A DNA stretch of 51,841 nt from Pollutimonas nitritireducens (GTDB lineage Bacteria; Pseudomonadota; Gammaproteobacteria; Burkholderiales; Burkholderiaceae_B), in the NCBI RefSeq assembly GCF_002849615.1, contig NZ_PDNV01000016.1, forward strand, positions 1 through 51,841. Reading direction: 5' to 3'. Positions 32,892 through 40,227 of this stretch are shown here, piece by piece. The notes below the pieces were generated by a model that saw only the letters and a list, made by a program, of their open reading frames with translations, did no database searches and was not told the DNA's origin. The number at the start of each line of letters is the position of its first letter. Position 1 is the stretch's first letter. The position numbers and the translations under genes are program-made.

Positions 32892-33026
32892 TTAACAGTT
32901 CCCCTTCTTCGCCTGTCCGGGCGGACAGAAACCGCCATTTCTGTTGTCATGTGGATGGCTGTTGGGGTAGACCACGCATCCCGATAAGACGCTCATTACC
33001 AAAACAAGTAAAACCAGTCGTTTCAT
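32892..33026 (-). CDS. Small putative lipoprotein
   Basis: A 44-residue frame starting ATG at 33026. Residues 1-16 form a short lipoprotein signal (MKRLVLLVLVMSVLSG) with a lipobox LSGC at Cys17. The mature part is polar and Asn/His-rich and ends with FCPPGQAKKGNC. Small lipoproteins with this cysteine-proline-glycine ending occur in Pseudomonas and Burkholderiales (from memory), which supports a real gene despite its size. The function is unknown. The ribosome site is weak (GGGCGTCACA). It is isolated from the catabolic operons. Confidence 0.75.
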   Translation of the reverse strand: MKRLVLLVLVMSVLSGCVVYPNSHPHDNRNGGFCPPGQAKKGNC

Positions 33027-33876
33027 TGTGACGCCCAAACGTTGTGAGAGGCGTGATTCTAACGACTTGCCACTTTCACTGTCTTACCAGACGTAACATA
33101 GTTCCGACGCTACTAACCGGTTGGACAGAAGCTTGTCGCGAGTCTGAAGCCTTTGGCGAGATCGTCGCTTTTCTGAAGCCGCCGATGCCATGTATTGGGT
33201 GCATTCTTTGTCGGGTAACCTGACCTCGCAGAGCCGGCGCAAGCCGGTGGCCGAGCTCGACGCAAGACTTGAAGTATGTGAGTCAAAGCTGGGATCGACG
33301 GTCTTTAGTTCAGTTTTTTAAAGGGCAGCACTCGAAATCCGGCCGTCGACAGACTTTCCTTCAGCTTTTCGAAAAGTCGCTCCCGGGGAAAGCGTCGACC
33401 GACTTTATTTCTAGTCTCCAAAACTGAAGGCTGGAAATAAAGTCGGTCCGAAACTGTCGTTGCAACTCTTTGATTACTATGAATTTTCCAAAAGACCGAA
33501 AATACGATTAAACCTGTCCGAACGGACAAATTAATGCTAATACTGCATTGAATTTGAACAAAAGTCTGTCCGACCGTGATTTAGAACGATAAATTTTCTT
33601 TTATCGGCGAAGGATGTCGGCGCACTATTGTTTTTAGTCACCAAAGACTCTAATACCTGTGGGCATCGCAACGAGCCGACGGTCAAGTGCTTGGGAAAGC
33701 ACATTCAGTTCAACCCCGGCGCAAGATCAGGCACGACAAGTTACCCTGCCCAAGCCCCATAACATTGCGTGACCTGCGGCGGAGCCAGCGTGTTATGAGT
33801 TCTTCATTGCTTTAAACGAATCCATCTGAACCTTGGCAATGTTAAGAACCGCACCGCCTACGCGACGGCGTACTAT
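33027..33876. other. Gene-poor region with dyads and unrecognised short frames
   Basis: No intact gene is supported. A roughly 55-codon plus-strand frame at about 33153-33320 (containing AMYWVHSLSGNLTSQSRRK) and a 74-codon minus frame at 33305-33529 match nothing I know. AT content rises, and several dyad-symmetric elements cluster at 33365-33600. It is likely a decayed or horizontally acquired scar. Confidence 0.5.
33397..33448. repeat. 15-base perfect inverted repeat
   Basis: GACCGACTTTATTTC (33397-33411) and GAAATAAAGTCGGTC (33434-33448) are separated by 22 bases. As RNA this would be a 15-base-pair stem. Nearby are the palindrome CTTTTCGAAAAG (33365-33376) and TGTCCG-AA-CGGACA (33515-33528). 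It could be a transposon-end relic, a transcriptional terminator or a structured RNA. Confidence 0.6.
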
Positions 33877-34600
33877 TCAAAGCCGGACTGCGCCAGCTTC
33901 AAATCCCATTATGTCCGCAAAGCGTTTACGATGTTCGGACAAAACCTCCGGATTAATCAAACGCGGCGCCACCAAATCATTGAATGTGTCCACCACTGTT
34001 CGGCGGCGTAGCGGCCATTGTATTTAGGGCCTCCTTGGAAACTCCCGTCGTGTGCGGCGTTGCGATTACCGCGTTGGTTTTAAGAAGCACGTTGTTTAGA
34101 ACAGGCGATTCTTCCAAGAATACGCCCACGCCCAAAATCTGTCGCTCGTGCAATGCTCCGGCCAGCGCCTGTTCATCATGGATGCCCCCGCGCGCTGTAC
34201 TCAAAAAATATGCAGCGGGCTTCATGGTGGCGAGCTCACGTGCGGAAAACATGTTCAGCGTTTGCTGAGTGCGGGGGCAATGCACGGATACGGTGGCAGC
34301 CTGCCTAATAAGCTAGTCGAACTCAACTTTCCCGGCACCGCGCTCCGCGCTTTGAGCATCCGAATATAGGGGTCGAATGCAATGACTTCGCTGCACTGAT
34401 CCATTTGGGTTCCGATCTGCCCTAGCCCCTACGATCCCCACAGCTTTACCATGCAGATCCCCCCGCCCAATCGAATCGATTCAAACCGGGATTCTGTTGA
34501 ACGGCCTTTTCAGCAATGACAACTGATCGAAACGCTTTCTGCCCATAGCATGTCACCAAACGTCCCAATTGCTCTTCTAGAGGACACTTGTGTGTTTGTG
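33877..34600 (-). pseudogene. Frameshifted D-isomer-specific 2-hydroxyacid dehydrogenase
   Basis: Minus-strand translation in successive frames gives LHGKAVGIVG, then GLGQIGTQM followed by VIAFDPY (NAD-binding GxGxxG), then VHCPRTQQTLNMFSARELA, AYFLSTARGG, PHTTGVSKEALNTMAA, and finally VDTFNDLVAPRLINPEVLSE with a stop at 33877. Together these reproduce the C-terminal two-thirds of a phosphoglycerate-dehydrogenase-like enzyme, broken by at least three frameshifts. The N-terminal third is not recognisable. It adjoins the sigma-54 promoter region of the next unit. Confidence 0.85.
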
Positions 34601-34681
34601 GGAATAGTTTCGAAGGCATAGCGTAACGGCTGAACCATGACGAGACGACTGTGACGCTGCAAGGCAATTGCTTATTTTGAC

Positions 34682-34697
34682 TGGCATGAAATTTGCT
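34682..34697 (+). promoter_or_regulatory. Sigma-54 promoter TGGCATG-N4-TTGCT
   Basis: It matches the -24/-12 consensus (TGGCACG-N4-TTGCW) at all but one position. It lies 88 bases before the truncated dehydrogenase, so it should start the transcript covering SDR, Bug, MmgE/PrpD and CMD. The repeats GGCAATTG (34663-34670) and CAATTGCC (34706-34713) flank it. A sigma-54-dependent activator must be encoded elsewhere. Confidence 0.75.
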
Positions 34698-34784
34698 TAA
34701 ATTATCAATTGCCGCCAGTAGGTATGGGTATACGGTCTAAGTGCGATTCGAAGACAACGATTTTTCCAGGATAAGGAGGGTCTC

Positions 34785-35072
34785 TTGCCAAACGAACGAC
34801 CGATTGGATTTGTTGGAGCCGGGGTCATGGGGTTACCCATGATCTTGCGGCTGCTGGAAGACGGTCGCCAGATGATTGTGCACGATAAGGCAGTGACGGC
34901 GTTTACAGCCCTTGATGGATATGGCGCGCTTATCGTTGAAAGCCCACAGCACGTCGCGGACTTTGCCTCCATTGTCTTTACTAGCTTGCCCGATGCGCAA
35001 GCGTTAAAAGAAGCGGTACTTGGCGTCAATGGGGTCGTGCAAGTGATCAGATATCGGAGAAATAATGAATAG
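34785..35072 (+). pseudogene. Truncated 3-hydroxyisobutyrate dehydrogenase family protein
   Basis: A 95-residue frame with a TTG start behind a strong ribosome site (AAGGAGG). It has the Rossmann motif IGFVGAGVMGLPMILRL and follows the family to about residue 85 (FTSLPDAQALKEAVLGVNGV), where homology ends. The last ten residues come from the leader of the next gene. Family members are about 290-310 residues, so the substrate loop, catalytic lysine and helical domain are missing, apparently by deletion. The intact paralogue is at 1501-2439, also next to an SDR. The peptide may still be translated, but it cannot be a working dehydrogenase. Confidence 0.85.
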
Positions 35073-35829
35073 CAATTTGCGGGGAAAGGTCGCTTTAATC
35101 ACCGGAGGGTCCAAAGGCATAGGGTTTGCCATTGCCCAAGCGCTGGCCTCCCATGGGTGCGCGTTACGCCTAGTAGGTCGGGACATGGCATCGCTGGAAG
35201 AGGCGCAACGAGCCATCACTAAAGAACATGCTGTGGAAGTCTTACTGCGATCCGAGGACCTATCATTGCCAGAGCGCGCTACCGCTCTCGGAGAAGCTTT
35301 CCCGGAAACGGATATTTTGGTTAATTGCGCCGGCGCAATAGCTCGCGGCAGTCTTATGGAGATCGATCCGGACATGTTCCGCACGTCATTCAACGGAAAG
35401 GTCATGTCAACCATTATGTTATCGCGGGCGCTCTATCCTCATATGTGTCAGCGTAAAGCCGGCGTCATTCTGAATATCATCGGGATTGCCGGGGAAAAAC
35501 TTAATCCAAAATCCATAGGCACGACTACAGCAAATGCTGCCTTAATTGCCTTTACCAAAGCTTTGGGTGCGGAAAGCGTAGATTACGGGGTCAGGGTCGT
35601 GGGTATAAACCCGGGCCTAATCCGTACAGGTCGGACGGCCGGGCTGCTCAACCCAATATCCGAGCAAGACCGCGCAGCGTATTCCACCTTACTAAAGAAT
35701 CTACCTTATGGGCGCATGGGTGAGCCTCATGAGGTGGCGGACGTGGCGGTGTTCCTGATCTCGGATGCAGCAAAGTACATCAGCGGCGAAGTCGTGTCTG
35801 TTGATGCCGGCTCACGTTACCGCACATAA
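35065..35829 (+). CDS. SDR family oxidoreductase with atypical active site
   Basis: A 254-residue SDR-fold protein. The cofactor motif LITGGSKGIGFAIAQAL and NCAG at 87-90 are normal. In the catalytic region the chain reads GVILNIIGIAGEKLN and then GTTTANAALIAFTKAL, so the usual Ser and the Tyr and Lys of YxxxK are replaced. The end SGEVVSVDAGSRYR is classical. A divergent SDR subgroup with this NIIG...NAAL pattern exists in proteobacteria (from memory), so it is unlikely to be a sequencing error. It overlaps the truncated dehydrogenase by eight bases and uses a ribosome site inside it (GGAGAAATA). Confidence 0.88.
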   Translation: MNSNLRGKVALITGGSKGIGFAIAQALASHGCALRLVGRDMASLEEAQRAITKEHAVEVLLRSEDLSLPERATALGEAFPETDILVNCAGAIARGSLMEIDPDMFRTSFNGKVMSTIMLSRALYPHMCQRKAGVILNIIGIAGEKLNPKSIGTTTANAALIAFTKALGAESVDYGVRVVGINPGLIRTGRTAGLLNPISEQDRAAYSTLLKNLPYGRMGEPHEVADVAVFLISDAAKYISGEVVSVDAGSRYRT

Positions 35830-35915
35830 CTTCTCTATGCCGCAGGCCGACCCCGCTGACAGTGGCTTGATATTTTTGCTTGAAACCAGCTGTATATACC
35901 TATAACGGAGATGTC

Positions 35916-36887
35916 ATGAAAATAATTTCAACATTAATTGCCGCAGCGCTTTCCTTGGCCGCGCCTCAAGCGGTCTATTCCGCCGAGTCGTACCCCGACA
36001 AGCCGCTAAGAATAATTGTGCCCTTGGCGCCTGGGGGCACGACAGACACTTTGTCACGCTATCTCGCACAAGCGCTGAGCCAAGCCTTCGGGCAACCGGT
36101 CATTGTTGAGAACAAGCCGGGCGCCAATAACATAATTGGCACCGAGCACCTAGCCAAATCGGCTCCAGACGGGTACACCATGGGAATGCTAATCAGTACG
36201 CACACCATTAATCCGCATACCATCAAGTCCCTGCCATATGATTCTCGCAAGGATTTCACCCCGTTGGCGTTGATTGCCAAGATGCCCGGCATCATGACGG
36301 TCAATCCCAACGTGCCCGCTACCACTGTGCAGGAACTGATTACTCTAGCAAAGACCAAGCCAGGCACGCTGGCATATGGGCAGCCAGGAGGACTTTCTTC
36401 CGGCCACCTGTCGATGGAGTATTTCAACAAAATGGCCGGCGTGGACATTCTTAGTGTTCCATACAAAGGTGGCGGCCCCGCTGTAGTGGATGTGGTTGCC
36501 GGCCATATCCAGGTATTGATCAATAGTCCCACTGCCACCTTACCGTTTGTAAAAAATGGCAAGCTGCGGGCACTTGCCACGACCGGCGCCACACGTCCAG
36601 CTGCGCTTGCAGATATTCCGACGTTGGCTGAGTCGGGCCTTCCAGGATTCGAAACCTATGAGTGGTATGGGCTCTTTTTCCCAGCGAAGACGCCGCCTAA
36701 GCTTGTGAACCGTATGCATGCAGAAATAATGAAAATCATGGCCACGCCTGAAATGCAGAAACGCATCTTGGATATAGGCGCAGAATCCAGTACCGACACG
36801 CCCGAGCAGTTCGCGAAATTTGTCGCCTCCGAGGATGAGCAATGGGGACGCCTAGTTGAGATGCTTGGCCTAAAGCCAGCCCCGTAG
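35916..36887 (+). CDS. Bug family periplasmic substrate-binding receptor
   Basis: About 323 residues from the ATG at 35916, which has AACGGAGATGTC in front; a TTG 12 codons earlier gives an implausible leader. The signal peptide is about 24 residues (MKIISTLIAAALSLAAPQAV to SAES). The mature protein has YPDKPLRIIVPLAPGGTTDT and VPYKGGGPAVVDVVAGHIQV. It is the third gene of the sigma-54 unit, 86 bases after the SDR, and followed 42 bases later by MmgE/PrpD, so its ligand is probably the substrate for that unit. Confidence 0.92.
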   Translation: MKIISTLIAAALSLAAPQAVYSAESYPDKPLRIIVPLAPGGTTDTLSRYLAQALSQAFGQPVIVENKPGANNIIGTEHLAKSAPDGYTMGMLISTHTINPHTIKSLPYDSRKDFTPLALIAKMPGIMTVNPNVPATTVQELITLAKTKPGTLAYGQPGGLSSGHLSMEYFNKMAGVDILSVPYKGGGPAVVDVVAGHIQVLINSPTATLPFVKNGKLRALATTGATRPAALADIPTLAESGLPGFETYEWYGLFFPAKTPPKLVNRMHAEIMKIMATPEMQKRILDIGAESSTDTPEQFAKFVASEDEQWGRLVEMLGLKPAP

Positions 36888-36929
36888 TTCCTGGCATTTA
36901 ATGGCCACGAGGAAAGGGAAGGCAGGTTA

Positions 36930-38324
36930 ATGAGTATTGGCGATACGTGTGTCAACGAAGCAATCAGTGCCGCGCTGACGCAGTTTGTCGCCGCCACTCG
37001 CTGGGACGCAATCCCGGCGCCGGTGAGGCATGAATCCAAGCGGGCATTACTGAACTTTTTCGCCGTATCTATGGCGGGATGCAGGGATCCCGCCATCGTG
37101 ATCGCCGCTCGCGTCTTCGGAGAGTTCTCTGCGAACCAACAGGCCGGAGTAATCGGCAGGAGTGAACGGACTGACATACTGAACGCTTCGGCCCTCAACG
37201 CCATGAGCGCGAATGTCTTCGACTTTGACGACACTCACATACCAACGATTATTCACCCGACCGCTCCAATCGCGCCCGTCGTTTTTGCTCTGGCTGAACG
37301 CGCAACCATACCGGGCCGCGAGCTTTTGACGGCTTATATATTGGGCGTCGAGGTCGCTTGCCGGATCGGCAACTCTATTTCTCCCAGCCACTATGCGCGC
37401 GGCTGGCATATCACATCCACCTGCGGAATCTTCGGATCTGCCATGGCGGCAGGCAAGGCCCTTGGGCTTGATGCATCAGGCCTATGCTGGGCATTGGGCC
37501 ACGCGTCAAGCCAAGCCTCGGGGTTGGTTGAAACCATAGGAACCATGGCCAAAAGTGCAGGTGTGGGAGCGGCCGCCCGCAATGGCTTGCTCTCGGCCTT
37601 ATTAGCCCAGCAAGGCTTCACAGGACCCGACTTCCCGTTGGAAGGCGAGCGAGGTTTCTTGACCGTCATGGGTGAGATACCTGATACGGCAAGCGTCGTC
37701 TCCGGCCTCGGAGACCGATGGGAAATTCTCCGGAATACCTATAAACCGTACCCATGTGGCGTGGTGCTGAACCCGGTCATCGAAGGATGCCTATACCTAT
37801 CTTGCAACTCCAATGTTACGGCAGATGAGCTCGCCGCAGTGACAGAAATTGAAATCACGGCGCACCCATTACTGCGAGAACGAGCAGACCGTCCCGGACC
37901 GCGCTCCGGGCGCGAGGCTCAGGTTAGCGCTCAGCATGCAGTCGCCGTGTCGCTTCTCTATAGAAAGGCGGGGCTCGCACAGTTTTCGGATGACGCGGCT
38001 GCAGATCCCGCCGTGCGCACGCTCGGCAAGAAGGTCAGGTTCGTCGACGATCCCCGCGTTCCACTGGCAGCGGCAAGGCTGCGGATACTGCGACCAAATG
38101 CCCCGGCGATTACAACGACCATTGAAGTGGCCCGCGGCTCGGTGGACAAGCCTATGACCGATAAAGAGCTTGAAGATAAATTGCGCGAGATATGTCGGAA
38201 TATCCCCGACGGCTACGACCCCGAACCTCTTATTGCTGCCGTATGGTCATTAGATGAAACGAACGATGCTGGCGCATTAATGGCCTTAACCCATCGCATT
38301 CGAGGAAGTATTCACGACGCGTAA
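36930..38324 (+). CDS. MmgE/PrpD family protein
   Basis: A 464-residue member of the 2-methylcitrate dehydratase/cis-aconitate decarboxylase superfamily. Landmarks are LNAMSANVFDFDDTHIPTII, the glycine-rich ALGHASSQASGLVETIGTM and KPYPCGVVLNPVIEGCLY near residue 270. Family members dehydrate or decarboxylate tricarboxylates, or act on unknown substrates; the isolated form here is not with prpBC, so it is unlikely to serve the methylcitrate cycle. It starts behind GGAAGGCAGG. Its neighbours are a Bug receptor and a CMD-family gene. Confidence 0.9.
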   Translation: MSIGDTCVNEAISAALTQFVAATRWDAIPAPVRHESKRALLNFFAVSMAGCRDPAIVIAARVFGEFSANQQAGVIGRSERTDILNASALNAMSANVFDFDDTHIPTIIHPTAPIAPVVFALAERATIPGRELLTAYILGVEVACRIGNSISPSHYARGWHITSTCGIFGSAMAAGKALGLDASGLCWALGHASSQASGLVETIGTMAKSAGVGAAARNGLLSALLAQQGFTGPDFPLEGERGFLTVMGEIPDTASVVSGLGDRWEILRNTYKPYPCGVVLNPVIEGCLYLSCNSNVTADELAAVTEIEITAHPLLRERADRPGPRSGREAQVSAQHAVAVSLLYRKAGLAQFSDDAAADPAVRTLGKKVRFVDDPRVPLAAARLRILRPNAPAITTTIEVARGSVDKPMTDKELEDKLREICRNIPDGYDPEPLIAAVWSLDETNDAGALMALTHRIRGSIHDA

Positions 38325-38385
38325 TTCCGCTCGTTTAAGGGCACTTCTTTCCTGTTAACGTCAATTATCACCCATGGAGTTTTAC

Positions 38386-38805
38386 ATGACCACACGCGAC
38401 GAGTTCACATCAGAGTTGTTTATGAAAGGCCTTAAAATTCGCGAAGAGGTCCTCGGCGTCGACCATGTCAGAAAATCTCTGGATTCAGCCACTGACTTTT
38501 CTGCACCGATACAGAAATTCGTAACGGAGCTATGCTGGGGACAAATTTGGTCCCGGCCAGGGCTCGATCGCCGCACCCGCAGCATCATCAATCTTTCCAT
38601 ACTTTCCGCCCTCAACCTACCAAACGAAGTGCGCCTCCACGTTCGTGGCGCCTTGAATAATGGCCTCAGTCAAGAAGAAATCATGGAGATTTTGCTGCAG
38701 GTCGCCGTCTATTGCGGCGTGCCCGCTACCCTCGAAAGCACAAAAGTAGTGGTGGAGGTTCTGGAAGAGGTAGCCGCCAAGGCAAAGCAAAACGCCGCAC
38801 CATAA
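38386..38805 (+). CDS. Carboxymuconolactone decarboxylase family protein (PcaC-like)
   Basis: About 139 residues from the ATG at 38386, placed 8 bases after TGGAG; the ATG at 38374 overlaps that site. The domain has WSRPGLDRRTRSIINLSILS, GALNNGLSQEEIMEILLQVA and VYCGVPATLES. It is paralogous to the protein at 152-586, which ends a similar unit, and lacks a CxxC redox motif. It is the last gene of the sigma-54 transcript before a 439-base gap. Confidence 0.88.
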   Translation: MTTRDEFTSELFMKGLKIREEVLGVDHVRKSLDSATDFSAPIQKFVTELCWGQIWSRPGLDRRTRSIINLSILSALNLPNEVRLHVRGALNNGLSQEEIMEILLQVAVYCGVPATLESTKVVVEVLEEVAAKAKQNAAP

Positions 38806-39244
38806 ATCTGACTTCTTAAAGCCTTTCTACGTGCACATGAGCGCCGGATCAGTGGCTTATATAACTTTCGAATTTGGGCCTCTAAGTGGGAAGGCTGGAC
38901 ACAAGCTTCAGGATGGATAAGCCGGTAGTTCGCCATGACGGCGACACCACCTCCATCCAATGAACAATATCTATGGTCGCGTAGCACGTTCCTTCCTCCG
39001 ATTCTTCCTCTAGGCACACTGGCAAAGTGCACAAATTGAAGACACCGAAGACATGAATTGGCCTTTCTCAGATCAGAAACTTAACTCGCCCTGCGACGCA
39101 GTACGGGATTTTCCTGCCTACCCCAACGCAATAACCCCATAAGTAATTAAACGGCACTTGGCACGAGCTTTGCTTAACTCATCATTAACCCCATTCATTA
39201 AGGCATAGCATATGCAATTGCCTGCTCTCTGACAGAAGGAAAAT
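38806..39244. other. Intergenic region before the enoyl-CoA hydratase
   Basis: This 439-base region has no supported gene in any frame. It carries the sigma-54 promoter at 39159-39174 and a CAATTGCC element at 39215-39222. The upstream 350 bases may hold activator sites. Confidence 0.55.
39159..39174 (+). promoter_or_regulatory. Sigma-54 promoter TGGCACG-N4-TTGCT
   Basis: A full match to the -24/-12 consensus. The start is expected near 39185, about 60 bases before the enoyl-CoA hydratase. It shares the CAATTGCC element (39215-39222) with the promoter at 34682, suggesting the same activator. Confidence 0.8.
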
Positions 39245-40054
39245 ATGACTGACCGCTACGCTCGTTACGAAAGACTCTCATTCGACCGACCTGGTCCCAA
39301 GGTTCTGCGCATCACCATGCGCTCGCCTTTAAAGATGGGCGCCATGGATGCCACGATGCATCGAGAAGTGTCAGAGATATGGCGCGATGTCGACGCCGAC
39401 GACAGCGTAAACGTCATCATTTTCACAGGTGACGGCAAGACTTTTTCGGCGGGTGGAGACCTGAAGCATGAGCGCAAAGTTTGCGATGACTATGCGCTCA
39501 GGATGCGCGCAATGAAAGAGTCACGAGACCTTGTCACAAATATGCTCGACTGCCGCAAACCCATCGTCACGGCGGCCAGAGGCTGGGCAGTGGGCGCCGG
39601 GTTGGCCACCGTACTGCTGGCAGATGTATCCATCGTCGCAAAGGACGCCAAGTTCTCAGACGGTCATCTAAAGATTGGTGTCGCCGCAGGAGATCACGCG
39701 GCGATCATCTGGCCGATTCTGTGCGGCATGGCCAAGGCAAAGTATTACCTCCTGACCGCCGAAACATTCACTGGTGAAGAAGCCGAACGCATGAATCTGG
39801 TTTCCCTTGCATTGCCCGACGAAGAGGTGGAAGCCCGCGCCGTCGAAATCGCCAACCGTCTGGCCAAGGGAGCGCCTGCGGCCCAACGATGGACCAAAAT
39901 GATGCTGAACCACTGGATCAAACAGGCTCAACCCATTTTCGATGCCTCGCTGGCATTTGAGTTCACCGGATTTGCGGGCCCTGAGGGCATAGAGGGAATT
40001 GATGCCTTTCTTGAAAAACGCAGTCCCAACTTCGACCCAGACTGCCCATTCTAA
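39245..40054 (+). CDS. Enoyl-CoA hydratase/isomerase family protein
   Basis: A 269-residue crotonase-fold protein behind AGAAGGAAAAT. The oxyanion-hole regions are [15 protein letters not shown] and [20 protein letters not shown], followed by [20 protein letters not shown]. Substrate and reaction type are not defined. It is the first gene after the second sigma-54 promoter; the orphan ABC receptor follows 173 bases later. It is not closely similar to the crotonase at 31202. Confidence 0.92.
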   Translation: MTDRYARYERLSFDRPGPKVLRITMRSPLKMGAMDATMHREVSEIWRDVDADDSVNVIIFTGDGKTFSAGGDLKHERKVCDDYALRMRAMKESRDLVTNMLDCRKPIVTAARGWAVGAGLATVLLADVSIVAKDAKFSDGHLKIGVAAGDHAAIIWPILCGMAKAKYYLLTAETFTGEEAERMNLVSLALPDEEVEARAVEIANRLAKGAPAAQRWTKMMLNHWIKQAQPIFDASLAFEFTGFAGPEGIEGIDAFLEKRSPNFDPDCPF

Positions 40055-40227
40055 CGACTGGCGATTCCCCCATCAGGCCTCTTTGACCGATATCCAGACC
40101 GCTGGCTGCAACATAAACTGACGACGGAAATTTACAACTGACAGGCTCCGGGCAGAGCTAGGGAGCACTGTCGCTCGCAGAAACTGCCTCACGCAGACAT
40201 TCATCACAAACCCAAAGGAGAGAGACT

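Noticed and set aside
33153-33320. Short plus-strand frame with AMYWVHSLSGNLTSQSRRK
   Set aside because: Protein-like composition, but no start with a ribosome site and no family I recognise; kept only as a note in the region entry.
33305-33529. 74-codon minus-strand frame
   Set aside because: It spans the inverted repeat, has no recognisable motif and no good ribosome site, so it is not called as a gene.
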